Below, piece by piece: positions 9,055 to 18,349 of a stretch of 64,000 nt of DNA. Source of the DNA: Cohaesibacter haloalkalitolerans (lineage in GTDB: Bacteria; Pseudomonadota; Alphaproteobacteria; Rhizobiales; Cohaesibacteraceae); contig NZ_QNUM01000006.1 in assembly GCF_003574655.1 (NCBI RefSeq), forward strand, positions 1 through 64,000. The letters run 5' to 3'. The translations under genes and the position numbers were made by a program. Position 1 is the first letter of the stretch; each line of letters opens with the position of its first letter. The notes beneath the pieces were generated by a model that did no database searches, had not been told where the DNA came from, and was given only the letters and a program-made list of their open reading frames with translations.

Positions 9055-10539
9055 ATGAGCAAGCAGAAGACAATGTTTGAGGCAAAAGACGCCATGGGCA
9101 GCAAAAGAGCTGCTGCAATAAAAGCAGGCACCAGAAAGCATCTGGTCGCAGCCCTGCTTGTTGCCGTCTCGGTCTTTTCCATAACGCCTGCCTGCGCCGA
9201 CAATCTGGCGCAGATGCTCTATGATGTCTATGACAACAACCCTGAAATTCAGGCCGAGGAGGCCGGACTTGACGTCAAGAAGGCGATGACAAAGAAGGCT
9301 ACGTCCGCATTCATGCCGCAAGTCAACGCCTATGCCTCCCATTCGATGGTAGAGGAAAACCTCAAGGCCGGTGGCACCGACCGGACGCGCACCAGCCAGT
9401 ATGGCATCGAGGCGAGCCAGCGTCTGTTCAATGGCTTCCGCAACCGCAACAATCTCATCAAGGCCAAATACGAAGAGAAGTCCGGTTACTATCAGGTGCG
9501 CAGCCGCGAGCGCGAAATCCTTCTTGAAGCGGTCAAGGCCTATATGGATGTCTACGCCGCTCGCAAGATGATCACCCTGCGGCGTGAGCATGTTGCCAAT
9601 CTGGAAAAACAGAAGCGCGCGACGCAAGCACGGATCAGAGCTGGCGAGCTGACGCGAACCGATCTGTCCAAGACCGAAGCGCTGCTCTATCGGGCCTATG
9701 CCTCGCTGGAAGGCGCGCAGGCGGACCTCGGTGGCGCCGCAGGTCGCTATGAAGCGCTGGTCGGCTACAGGCCGGGTGACCTCATCTATCCGCAGATGCC
9801 TGTCCGCTATCTGCCTGCCACGCCCGATGAAGCGGCGAAAAAGGCTTTGCAGATGCATCCCGATCTCAGGGCTTCAAGAGCCAGCGACAGGGCTGCAGAC
9901 TATGCAGTCAAGTCCGCTCAGGGAGCCTTTTTGCCAACGCTGGACCTGAGCGGCAACGTCTCGGAGAATTTTGCCTCAAGCGTCGCCGAGACCAACAAGT
10001 CTGACCGTAGCCTGTCCCTGCGGCTGAGCCTGCCGCTGTTTGATGGTGGTGCCCGCTCGGCAGAGGTTGAACGGGCGCGTGCGGCCAGAAGCCAGCAGGT
10101 CCATCAGACCAACGCCCTGACCGCAAAGATCAAGGCCAGCGCCCGGGAGCAGTTCCTGCGCTACAAGGCTGCTGAAGCCGCCACGCGGCAGGCCAAGGCC
10201 GAAGTCAACGCGGCAAGCAATCTTTTGCGCGGCATCAAGATCGAGGAAAAGGCCGGGCAGCGCTCTTACCTCGACATTCTCGACGCCGAAGTATCGCTTC
10301 TGGATGCCCGTGAGCTGGAAATCTATTCCCGGGCCGATTCCGTGATTGCCATCTACAGCTATCTGGCTGCAACCGGGCAATTGACCGTATCGGGCATGCG
10401 CAACGAATATGCCAGAAACGATCCCCAGACCGCCGCAGTCGTCGAGCGAGCCCGTCAGATGGCGTCGGCAGACAAGCCCCGGTCTGGAAGGGCTGTTGGT
10501 CGCGGGACTTCCGGTGACCCCTGGAGTGGCATGCGCTGA
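9055..10539 (+). CDS. TolC-family outer membrane efflux/secretion protein
   Basis: About 494 residues from the chosen ATG. Starts at GTG 9040 or at a later ATG are also possible, because several precede the hydrophobic signal segment HLVAALLVAVSVFSITPACA. The mature part opens with DNLAQMLYDVYDNNPEIQA, typical of TolC proteins. It carries two repeated helical-hairpin/strand halves, including YGIEASQRLFNGFRNRNN and LRLSLPLFDGGARSAEVERA. A Ser/Arg-rich tail follows. It forms the outer-membrane exit duct for the type I system whose other parts lie immediately upstream. Confidence 0.92.
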   Translation: MSKQKTMFEAKDAMGSKRAAAIKAGTRKHLVAALLVAVSVFSITPACADNLAQMLYDVYDNNPEIQAEEAGLDVKKAMTKKATSAFMPQVNAYASHSMVEENLKAGGTDRTRTSQYGIEASQRLFNGFRNRNNLIKAKYEEKSGYYQVRSREREILLEAVKAYMDVYAARKMITLRREHVANLEKQKRATQARIRAGELTRTDLSKTEALLYRAYASLEGAQADLGGAAGRYEALVGYRPGDLIYPQMPVRYLPATPDEAAKKALQMHPDLRASRASDRAADYAVKSAQGAFLPTLDLSGNVSENFASSVAETNKSDRSLSLRLSLPLFDGGARSAEVERARAARSQQVHQTNALTAKIKASAREQFLRYKAAEAATRQAKAEVNAASNLLRGIKIEEKAGQRSYLDILDAEVSLLDARELEIYSRADSVIAIYSYLAATGQLTVSGMRNEYARNDPQTAAVVERARQMASADKPRSGRAVGRGTSGDPWSGMR

Positions 10540-10837
10540 TCCGGGTATTCGCCCCGGCTATCCCATCTGCTTGTGAGTCGGCAGATTCGCACTGCCATCG
10601 TCTCTGGCAACGCTCCATTGAGGGCCTGCGACGGGTCTGTCTGTGCGGAACGAGTCCATAACAGCGGGTAAATAAACTCTCTATTTACGATAGCTGAAGC
10701 TTTTGGATACGCGGGCCTGTGGCGTAACACTTTTGACCTGTGTCATTAACATCTTTGCCCTAGGGTAGCTCCATTACGTCAAAAGCCATTCGTTCTTGGG
10801 GAAGGGCGAACAACGCAAGGGGACCGCGGGGCTCAAA
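10540..10837. other. Intergenic region upstream of the GGDEF/EAL gene
   Basis: Nearly 300 bp without a supported gene. A small GC-rich hairpin (CCGGG...CCCGG type) lies just after the tolC-like stop and could end the secretion transcript. The rest should hold the promoter of the signalling genes. No operator was recognised. Confidence 0.35.
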
Positions 10838-12979
10838 ATGGCACTCATCTTGATCGTTGATGATCAGAATACCAACAGACAGATCTATGCCCAGATTGCG
10901 CGGCGCATCGAGGCTGAAGTAGAGGTCGTGACCTGTTCTGGTCCGATTGATGCGCTTGCCTGGTTGAGGGGAAACACGCCCGATCTGATTCTCACGGATT
11001 TCAGCATGCCCGGCATGCGGGGCGACGACTTCATTGGCCAGATCCGCTCCGACAGGCGCCTGGCGGACATTCCGATCATCGTCGTTACCGTTTTCGAAGA
11101 CCGGCGCCTTCGTCTGCGCGCACTGGATGCGGGCGCGACGGACCTTCTCATCAGTCCGGTTGACCACCGCGAATTCATCGCCCGCGCCCGCAACCTCCTC
11201 AAGATGCATCGCCAGAGCAAGGTCCTGTCCAATCGGGCCAATTCCCTGCTCGAGTCCCTGAAAAAGAGCGAGAGCATTCTGGCCTGGACGCAGCGCGAGA
11301 GCGCTTCCCGCCTTGTCAACGTGATCAATACCCTTCCCGTCATGGTCAGCGCCACGGATCTTGATGGTTGCTACCTCTTCATGAATGTCAATCAGGCCAA
11401 CTATCTTGGCCTCCGGGTGGAACAGGTTGTTGGTCGGCACAGGGCCGAGATCTTCGGCTCGCAGATTGCCGAGCGCTATGATTCCATCGACCAGCTCGTC
11501 ATCACGTCAAAGCACGGCATTCGCTCGTTTGAAGAAGAGATCATCGGTGCCGACAGCAACAAGCGCATTTTCCTGACCACCAAGTCACCGCTCATTGAAG
11601 GCGACAAGGTGATCGGTGTGGTCACCTCTTCTCAGGACATTACCGACCGCAAGGCAGCCGAAACCCATCTGCATCATCTGGCCCATCATGACACGCTGAC
11701 CGGTCTTGCCAACCGGGCGCTGCTGAAGGACAGGGTCGAGCGCGAGATCGGCCGCTGCCGTCGTGGCGATGGCCGGTTTGCCCTGCATCTCATCGACCTT
11801 GATGGCTTCAAGCAGGTCAACGACATCCATGGCCATGCCACAGGTGACGAACTGCTCACCCGCGTGGCGGACGGCTTGCGCATGATCGCCGGGCCGGACG
11901 ATCTCGTGGCCCGTCTTGGCGGCGATGAATTCGCCATTCTGCAAGGCAACATCACATCTGATTCCCAGGTCGAGGACCTGTGCCGAGCCGCCATGGAGGC
12001 GATGCCAGGTGCGATTGCCGGCGTCAAGCTGTCAACGCCCGTGACCGCATCTGTGGGCATTTCGATCCACCCGGAAGACGGCAACAGCTATGAGCATCTG
12101 ATGCGCAACGCCGACCTGGCGATGTATCGCACCAAGGCCGCCAACGGCAATGGCTTCAGCTTCTTCGTTGCCAACATGGACGCCCGCGCCCGCGAGGAAC
12201 GACGGCTCGACAACACGCTGCGCGAGGCTCTGGAAAGCAACCGCTTCGAGCTGCTCTATCAGCGCCAGATCGACATTCGCAGTGGCCACATCACCGGCTG
12301 CGAAGCCTTGCTGCGCATGCGCGACATGGATGGCAATCTGGTTGCCCCAAGCGAGTTTCTGGCCCGCGCCGAACGCAACGGCCTCATCATGCCGATCAAC
12401 GAATGGGTGATCCGCGAAGCCTGCAAGCAGGGCGCAAGGTGGCTCGATATGGGGCTGCCGGAATTCACCATCGGGGTCAATCTGTCGCCTGTCCAGTTCC
12501 AGCGCCAGTCGGTGCCTCTGCTGGTCGCCCGCATCCTGTCCGAAACGGGACTGCCGCCGCATCTGCTCGATCTGGAACTGACCGAAAGCATCGTTCTGCA
12601 TGATCGCGAGCAGGTTGCCCTGCAGTTGCAGCAGCTCAGGGATCTCGGCGTCAAGATCTCCATCGATGATTTCGGAACCGGCTGCTCTTCGCTTTCCTAC
12701 GTCAAGCATTTCCCGGTCGACCGGCTCAAGATCGATCAGTCTTTCGTGCGCGATCTGCTCAACAATCCATCGGACGCCGCCATCGTGCGGGCCACCATCA
12801 CTCTTGGCCATTCCCTCGGCTTCGAGGTGATCGCCGAAGGGGTCGAATCCGAGGAGGTGGTCCGCCATCTCGAACTGGAGCATTGCGACAAGGCCCAGGG
12901 GTATTATTTTGGCAAACCGCAAACCGCCGAGGCGTTGCAGCTGGCGGTCCAGTCGCAAGTAACGCGCAAAACGGCCTGA
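10838..12979 (+). CDS. Response regulator with PAS, GGDEF and EAL domains (c-di-GMP turnover)
   Basis: 713 residues from ATG 10838; an upstream TTG would add 14 residues and is less likely because the receiver fold begins at MALILIVDDQ. Domain order: receiver (phosphoacceptor Asp54 in LTDFSMPG), PAS about 165-285, GGDEF about 290-455, EAL about 465-710. The cyclase site is intact (GGDEF, 361-365). The phosphodiesterase domain keeps EALL (from Glu489), ELTES, IDDFGTG and EGVES, so both activities are possible. The receiver suggests control by a histidine kinase, and the RpfC-like hybrid kinase 29 bp downstream is the natural candidate. Proximity to the adhesin export genes suggests control of attachment or biofilm formation (inference). 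Confidence 0.93.
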   Translation: MALILIVDDQNTNRQIYAQIARRIEAEVEVVTCSGPIDALAWLRGNTPDLILTDFSMPGMRGDDFIGQIRSDRRLADIPIIVVTVFEDRRLRLRALDAGATDLLISPVDHREFIARARNLLKMHRQSKVLSNRANSLLESLKKSESILAWTQRESASRLVNVINTLPVMVSATDLDGCYLFMNVNQANYLGLRVEQVVGRHRAEIFGSQIAERYDSIDQLVITSKHGIRSFEEEIIGADSNKRIFLTTKSPLIEGDKVIGVVTSSQDITDRKAAETHLHHLAHHDTLTGLANRALLKDRVEREIGRCRRGDGRFALHLIDLDGFKQVNDIHGHATGDELLTRVADGLRMIAGPDDLVARLGGDEFAILQGNITSDSQVEDLCRAAMEAMPGAIAGVKLSTPVTASVGISIHPEDGNSYEHLMRNADLAMYRTKAANGNGFSFFVANMDARAREERRLDNTLREALESNRFELLYQRQIDIRSGHITGCEALLRMRDMDGNLVAPSEFLARAERNGLIMPINEWVIREACKQGARWLDMGLPEFTIGVNLSPVQFQRQSVPLLVARILSETGLPPHLLDLELTESIVLHDREQVALQLQQLRDLGVKISIDDFGTGCSSLSYVKHFPVDRLKIDQSFVRDLLNNPSDAAIVRATITLGHSLGFEVIAEGVESEEVVRHLELEHCDKAQGYYFGKPQTAEALQLAVQSQVTRKTA

Positions 12980-13008
12980 TGCGGGCCTGATTTCAAGATT
13001 GGACCTCC

Positions 13009-15612
13009 ATGAAACTACGGCATGATCCCATAAGGCTCCTTGTTCAAAGCGTCATGCAGCTGCGTCACGTCCTTTCGCAGCGGCCTGAGTCCGAACAAGC
13101 TGCCCAGATCCTGCGGTATGGCCTCATTCTGGGCATCTGGTGCTTCATCGGCTTTGACATTCTTTTCTTTCACAAACTGTCCGCAGACACCTATGGAAAA
13201 GTGATGGGAGCAACCGGGCTCTATTGCCTTGGTCTGGCGCTGCAGTCGCAGCATCTGGCCTTTGCCCCAGAGATGCGGTGGGGACGCCTGACCGTCGGCC
13301 TTGTCTCAGACTTCTTGCTGCTGACCTATTTTGCCTTTGGTCTTGGCGAAACCGGCTCTGCTCTCTATCCCCTCTATCTCTGGCTCATGCTTGTCGCCGG
13401 GTTCCGCTATGGGACGCCCTATCTTCTGGCGTCGGCGATTGTGACGGTCATCGCCCTGTCCGGTCACTATCACTATTTCGGCCTGTGGGAGACCAGCTAT
13501 GTGGTCAGCTTCATTCAGGTTGCCTTCGTCTTCATTCTGGCATTGGTTATGTCGACCTTCCTCGGGACCATCCGGGAGGCGATCGCGACCGCCGAGAATG
13601 CCAGCATGGCCAAGTCTGCCTTTCTGGCAGGCGTCAGCCACGAGGTACGCACGCCACTGCAGGCCATCAAGGGATTGAGCGATCTGCTGGGTGACACAAG
13701 GCTGGACGCGGAACAGCGGCGCATGGTCGGGACGATTTCGGAATCGGGCCAGTCGCTCCTCAACCTCATCAATTATCTTCTGGACTATGCCCGAACGGAA
13801 AACGGCAAGATGCCGGTTCGTGAGGAAGACTTCGACCTGTTTGCCCTTTCCGGCAGGCTGAATCGTCTGTTTTCAGCCGAGGCGAACCGGAAATCACTGG
13901 CGTTCAACTTTCATGTCGACCCCGCCTTGAGGCGCCTCTATCACGGCAATCTGCGCTTTCTGGAAGATATCCTGCACAACCTGTTGGGCAATGCGATCAA
14001 GTTTACGTCGCAAGGCCGGATCACGCTGCGCATGCGGTTGCTGGAGGAAGGTCTGCGCGAGCACCGCATCTGTTTCGAAGTCATCGACACGGGCATAGGC
14101 ATCGAGAGCGACGCACAGAGCCGTATCTTTGATCGCTTCACCCAGTCCAGCGACGAGGTTCTGGACACATTCGGAGGTTCCGGTCTGGGGCTGGCGCTCT
14201 GTCGCCAATATGCCGAATTGATGGGCGGTCGCATTCATGTCAGCTCGACGTTGGGGCAGGGCAGCACCTTTGCCTTTGAGGTCTCCTTCGGGCTTGTGCT
14301 GAAGAACAGCCGTGCTCTGCTTGCCAGTCTGGAAGCCGAGAACGCAAGCGGGCACCCTATCGCGCTGGTCTCCGACGATCCTGCCGTGGAAGACCTCCTG
14401 CCGCATGGAACGATCCGCTCCACACGCTATGACAATCTGGGTCTTGCCCTTAGCAAGCTTGCCGCCTTGCCAGATGCCGACAGGTCGCCATTGATCCTGA
14501 TCGACCGAGCGGGTAGCGGCTATGATATCGCGCTGACTCAGAAGCAGGTGACGGCTTTCGGGGGCTGCACGCCGCCTCAGATTCTTTGGATTTGCCGCGA
14601 TGATGAAAAGCCGGCCAATCTGGCGCGGGTTCATCCGCAGCACGGACTGGCCTTCGTCAGCCGTCGGGATCTGCAATATCGCGTCTGCAAGCTGTTGCGT
14701 CTCGCCGAACAGCTGCGAGGCCAAACCGGTCGGCTCCCGGCGCATCAGATCGCTCAGGCCGATGGCGAGGCTCCCGGCCTGCACATCCTTGTTGCCGATG
14801 ACAACCGGACCAATCTGATGGTGCTGGAAAAGATGCTCGACAGCCTTGGTCACAAGGCGCATCTGGCGGTCAATGGCGAAGAGGCAATTGCCGCCATCAG
14901 GTCAGAGGCCTTCGATCTTGCGTTTCTTGATATCCGCATGCCCGAGCTGGATGGGCTGGAGACGGCGCGTCGTCTGGTGGCCATGAACAAGGAGGCGTTA
15001 CCACAAGGCTGCCCGCAGCTCTATGCGTTGACGGCAGATCCAACCATGGAAATGGAAGAAAGATGTCGACAGGCCGGAATGTCTGCCTGTCTGCTCAAAC
15101 CGATTGAACGCAATCGGATGAAGGAATTGCTCACGCATTTTGTCGAGCAAAAGCAGCTATCTGCTTATTCAAAAATGGATACTGATATTTCTGACAATTG
15201 GGGGTTAGAAGAAATGTTTTCATCTCAGGTTATTGAAGATTTGAGAGATCTTGGGGGCGATCAGTTCGTGGTCGATCTTGCGCATCAGTTCAGCGAGGAT
15301 GGTATCCTCGCCCTGCAGCGCCTGAAACGGGCCGTGAATGATCGCGACGACGAAGACTTCCGCAACGGCGCCCACGCTCTGCGTTCGGCTGCGGCCAATA
15401 TAGGGGCCCGGTCGGTGTTCGACCTGTGCCTTTCATGGCGCGACATGACGGCTGCAGAACTGGATCAGGAAGGGGCTGGCCACATGATGCAACTGACGGC
15501 CAACCTGTCCGAAGCCATCTGTGATCTGGAGCATATCCTGACGATAACCCTGCCCAAGCCGGAACCGGTTCAGCAGGGGCGGCTTCAAGGGGAAAAAATC
15601 GTCAATCACTGA
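13009..15612 (+). CDS. RpfC-like hybrid sensor histidine kinase (TM, HisKA, HATPase, REC, Hpt)
   Basis: 867 residues. About five membrane helices (35-190) carry no large periplasmic loop. They are followed by HisKA (His211 in GVSHEVRTPL), a HATPase with NAIKFT, DTGIGI and GGSGLGLAL, a degenerate spacer, a receiver (Asp641 in LDIRMPE) and an Hpt domain (His789 in GAHALRSAAANIGA). The N-terminal pattern, with RPESEQAAQI before the first helix and YPLYLWLMLVAGFRYG later, resembles RpfC, the diffusible signal factor sensor. The full phosphorelay architecture is the same. It directly follows the GGDEF/EAL response regulator, so the pair may convert a fatty-acid-type signal into a c-di-GMP change (inference). 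No RpfF synthase is present in the window. Confidence 0.88.
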   Translation: MKLRHDPIRLLVQSVMQLRHVLSQRPESEQAAQILRYGLILGIWCFIGFDILFFHKLSADTYGKVMGATGLYCLGLALQSQHLAFAPEMRWGRLTVGLVSDFLLLTYFAFGLGETGSALYPLYLWLMLVAGFRYGTPYLLASAIVTVIALSGHYHYFGLWETSYVVSFIQVAFVFILALVMSTFLGTIREAIATAENASMAKSAFLAGVSHEVRTPLQAIKGLSDLLGDTRLDAEQRRMVGTISESGQSLLNLINYLLDYARTENGKMPVREEDFDLFALSGRLNRLFSAEANRKSLAFNFHVDPALRRLYHGNLRFLEDILHNLLGNAIKFTSQGRITLRMRLLEEGLREHRICFEVIDTGIGIESDAQSRIFDRFTQSSDEVLDTFGGSGLGLALCRQYAELMGGRIHVSSTLGQGSTFAFEVSFGLVLKNSRALLASLEAENASGHPIALVSDDPAVEDLLPHGTIRSTRYDNLGLALSKLAALPDADRSPLILIDRAGSGYDIALTQKQVTAFGGCTPPQILWICRDDEKPANLARVHPQHGLAFVSRRDLQYRVCKLLRLAEQLRGQTGRLPAHQIAQADGEAPGLHILVADDNRTNLMVLEKMLDSLGHKAHLAVNGEEAIAAIRSEAFDLAFLDIRMPELDGLETARRLVAMNKEALPQGCPQLYALTADPTMEMEERCRQAGMSACLLKPIERNRMKELLTHFVEQKQLSAYSKMDTDISDNWGLEEMFSSQVIEDLRDLGGDQFVVDLAHQFSEDGILALQRLKRAVNDRDDEDFRNGAHALRSAAANIGARSVFDLCLSWRDMTAAELDQEGAGHMMQLTANLSEAICDLEHILTITLPKPEPVQQGRLQGEKIVNH

Positions 15613-15717
15613 CAATGGGCGGCGGATAATCCTTCTTGCTTGACCTCTTTGGGTGGGTCCACTATTGCCAGAAGGCCGAAAATGGCCTTTTGCGAGCGAT
15701 AGGGATGTTGCACCGAT

Positions 15718-16956
15718 ATGTCTGAAGACAAGTTGAACCGCCGCACAGATACGCTCGCCTTTGCCGAACGATCCTCCGGGGGCATCTGGGATGCCGTCAT
15801 TCTGGGGGCAGGGGCGGCCGGACTGATGGCTGGCATAGTTGCCGCGCGTCGGGGCAAACGCGTCCTGATCCTTGATCACGCCCGCACCGCAGGCGAGAAG
15901 ATCCGCATCTCGGGCGGCGGTCGCTGCAACTTCACCAACCTCAATGCCAGCGTCAAAAATTATCTATCCGGCAATCCCCGCTTCTGCATTTCGGCGCTGA
16001 AGGCCTACACGCCCGTCGATTTTCTCAAGCTGGTCGACAGCCACGGCATCGGCTGGCACGAGAAGACCGTCGGCCAGCTCTTCTGTGACGAAAGCGCAAG
16101 GGACATCGTCACCATGCTGCTCGCTGAGCTTGATGAGGCAGGCGGGCGGCTGCAGATGGGCACCGAGATCAAGGGTATCGAGCACCGGGACGGCTTGTTC
16201 CATGTGGCAACCGGTCGGGGCAGCGAAAAGGCCCGGGCGCTGGTGGTTGCGACGGGTGGCAAATCCATTCCCAAGATGGGGGCGACGGGGCTCGGCTATG
16301 ACATCGCGCGGCAGTTCGGACTTGAGGTGCTGCCGACGCGGGCGGGCCTTGTGCCTCTGACCTTCTCCGACAGCCAGAAGAGCTTTGCCGCCGGATTGGC
16401 GGGCCTCTCGGTGGACGCTGAAGTGCGCTTTGGCAAGGTGATGTTCCGTGAAGGCCTGTTGTTTACGCATCGCGGACTGTCCGGGCCATCGATCCTGCAG
16501 ATCTCCTCCTATTGGCAGGAAGGCAACCCGGTGACCATCAATCTGGCGCCCGGCACCAATTGCCTTGAGAGCCTGATGGCGGCACGCAAGAGCAACCCCA
16601 AACAGGATGTTGCCACCAGCCTGTCCGAGATCCTGCCCAAGCGACTGGCCAAGGCGATCATCGAGCGCGAGGGCATCAAGGGGCATATCGCCGAACAGGG
16701 CGACAAGCTGCTGCGCAAGCTGGACGAGGCTGTGCACCGATGGCAGGTCATCCCCGTCGGCACCGAAGGTTACCGCACTGCCGAGGTGACTTTGGGCGGC
16801 GTTGACACAAAGGCCCTGTCTTCCAAGACCATGCAGGCCAATGACGTGCCGGGGCTCTATTTCATCGGCGAAGTGGTGGATGTTACGGGCCAATTGGGCG
16901 GCTATAACTTTCAATGGGCCTGGGCGTCCGGTGCGGCGGCTGGCAGAGCGCTCTAG
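15718..16956 (+). CDS. HI0933/BaiN-family flavoprotein (NAD(P)/FAD-dependent oxidoreductase)
   Basis: 412 residues. The N-terminal dinucleotide-binding motif is VILGAGAAGLMAGIVAARRG, and the family hallmark GEKIRISGGGRCNFTN follows. A second FAD segment lies at the C-terminus (GLYFIGEVVDVTGQLGGYNF). This matches the HI0933-like aminoacetone-oxidase/BaiN flavoprotein family in length and motifs. The physiological substrate of most members is unknown. The start is an ATG at 15718 with a long hydrophilic leader. No operon partner is evident. Confidence 0.88.
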   Translation: MSEDKLNRRTDTLAFAERSSGGIWDAVILGAGAAGLMAGIVAARRGKRVLILDHARTAGEKIRISGGGRCNFTNLNASVKNYLSGNPRFCISALKAYTPVDFLKLVDSHGIGWHEKTVGQLFCDESARDIVTMLLAELDEAGGRLQMGTEIKGIEHRDGLFHVATGRGSEKARALVVATGGKSIPKMGATGLGYDIARQFGLEVLPTRAGLVPLTFSDSQKSFAAGLAGLSVDAEVRFGKVMFREGLLFTHRGLSGPSILQISSYWQEGNPVTINLAPGTNCLESLMAARKSNPKQDVATSLSEILPKRLAKAIIEREGIKGHIAEQGDKLLRKLDEAVHRWQVIPVGTEGYRTAEVTLGGVDTKALSSKTMQANDVPGLYFIGEVVDVTGQLGGYNFQWAWASGAAAGRAL

Positions 16957-17090
16957 TCCTTCCTGAACCGTAAGCGGGATCTTCGGAGAGGAGAGACGAG
17001 CAGGGTCAGGAAAGGCTTGCAGTGGGGCATGAATCGGCTTCAAATGGATCATCTATCCAGCCCAATTGAAGAGCAAAGCCGGACAAAAGC

Positions 17091-17588
17091 ATGAGCAAGA
17101 TGATCAAACCGGATCTCACTGCGCCCGTGGACGGGCGTCAGTCGGAACGGGCCCTTGAAATCCAGCGTGGAACCGGGCGGCTGTTGCGACGCCATGGCTT
17201 TGTCTGCCTGCCTGAGGTTACGCTGAAATCCGGGCGGCGCGCCGACCTGCTGGCCATCAACCCCAAGGGTGAGGTCTGGATTGTCGAAATCAAGTCGTCG
17301 GTGGCGGACTTTCGGGCCGACAGGAAATGGCCGGACTATTGGGACTATTGCGACCGGCTGTTCTTTGCCACCAATCAGGAAACTCCGGAGGAGATCTTCC
17401 CTGCCGAGGCGGGGCTGATCATCGCCGACGCCCACGGGGCCGAGATCATTCGCCATGTGGAAGAGCAGAAACTGGCGGCCGCCCGGCGCAAGGCGATCAC
17501 TCTGCATTTTGCCCAGATCGCAGCCTCGCGTCTGCATGCGATTCACGACCCCGGCGTGCCGATCGTTATCGAACCAACCAAATTGTAA
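17091..17588 (+). CDS. mmcB: MmcB-family DNA repair/nuclease-like protein
   Basis: 165 residues with a PD-(D/E)XK-like core: ADLLAINPKGEVWIVEIKSS gives the Asp...Glu-x-Lys residues. The sequence matches the alphaproteobacterial MmcB family (DUF of the EIKSSVADFRADRKWPDY type), linked in Caulobacter to mitomycin C resistance and damage repair. It stands alone between the flavoprotein and convergent actR, with no visible LexA box. The nuclease assignment is family knowledge and was not tested here. Confidence 0.85.
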   Translation: MSKMIKPDLTAPVDGRQSERALEIQRGTGRLLRRHGFVCLPEVTLKSGRRADLLAINPKGEVWIVEIKSSVADFRADRKWPDYWDYCDRLFFATNQETPEEIFPAEAGLIIADAHGAEIIRHVEEQKLAAARRKAITLHFAQIAASRLHAIHDPGVPIVIEPTKL

Positions 17589-17628
17589 GCCGGATTACAG
17601 GATGCTGTGCCCGGACGCGGCACAAAAA

Positions 17629-17650
17629 AGCCCCGCCGGTTGACGGGGCT
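17629..17650 (-). terminator. Rho-independent terminator of actR
   Basis: AGCCCCG and CGGGGCT form a GC stem with an 8-base loop. Read on the minus strand it is followed by TTTTTT, so it mainly ends actR transcription. It lies between the convergent mmcB and actR. Confidence 0.85.
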
Positions 17651-17686
17651 GCCCACCAGTGGGTGAGGCGGGATGAGGCTCAGGCC

Positions 17687-18241
17687 TTAGCGAGGGGCCC
17701 GTTTGGCCAGAATGCGTTGAAGGGTGCGGCGGTGCATGTTGAGACGCCGTGCCGTTTCGGAGACATTGCGGTCACAAAGCTCATAGACCCGCTGGATATG
17801 TTCCCAGCGCACGCGATCCGCCGACATCGGGTTTTCCGGCGGCTCGACTTTTGCTTCGCCGTCGCTGATCAGGGCAGCATAGATGTCGTCCGCATCGGCA
17901 GGCTTGGCCAGATAGTCGACAGCCCCCAGTTTGACGGCGGTCACGGCCGTGGTGATGTTGCCATAACCGGTGAGCATGATGGAACGGGCGTCGGGATTGG
18001 CATCCCGGATCGCTTCGACCACATCCAGCCCATTGCCGTCGCCAAGGCGCATGTCCACCACCGCATAGCGGGGAGGCTCGCTCTTGACCGCAGTCAGGGC
18101 ATCGGCGACGGTATCGGCAGACTGGACGGTGAAGCCGCGGCTTTCCATGGCGCGCGCCAGACGAATAAGAAACGGGCGGTCATCATCCACCAGCAGGAGA
18201 TAGCCGGGCTGAGTGCTTATTCCTTGGTCAATTGCTGTCAT
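17687..18241 (-). CDS. actR: ActR/RegA/PrrA redox response regulator
   Basis: 184 residues from the ATG at 18241, preceded by AGGA nine bases upstream; in-frame ATGs at 18259 and 18283 would extend it. The receiver domain begins LLLVDDDRPF and has its phosphoacceptor in VVDMRLGDG. A proline hinge (KVEPPENPMSADRVRWEHI) leads to a Fis-type HTH ending NVSETARRLNMHRRTLQRIL. This is the highly conserved ActR/RegA/PrrA layout. The family globally controls respiration, carbon fixation and anaerobic genes in response to redox state. It lies downstream of its sensor kinase on the same strand. Confidence 0.95.
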   Translation of the reverse strand: MTAIDQGISTQPGYLLLVDDDRPFLIRLARAMESRGFTVQSADTVADALTAVKSEPPRYAVVDMRLGDGNGLDVVEAIRDANPDARSIMLTGYGNITTAVTAVKLGAVDYLAKPADADDIYAALISDGEAKVEPPENPMSADRVRWEHIQRVYELCDRNVSETARRLNMHRRTLQRILAKRAPR

Positions 18242-18349
18242 TTCTGCTCGTCCTGTCATGATTGCGCGTCTTTCATGTCTCAAAATACGATATCAAAAGG
18301 GGTGTGGCAATCGGTCTCGTTTTTTAATCTAGCAACAAAATTGCTTCTT

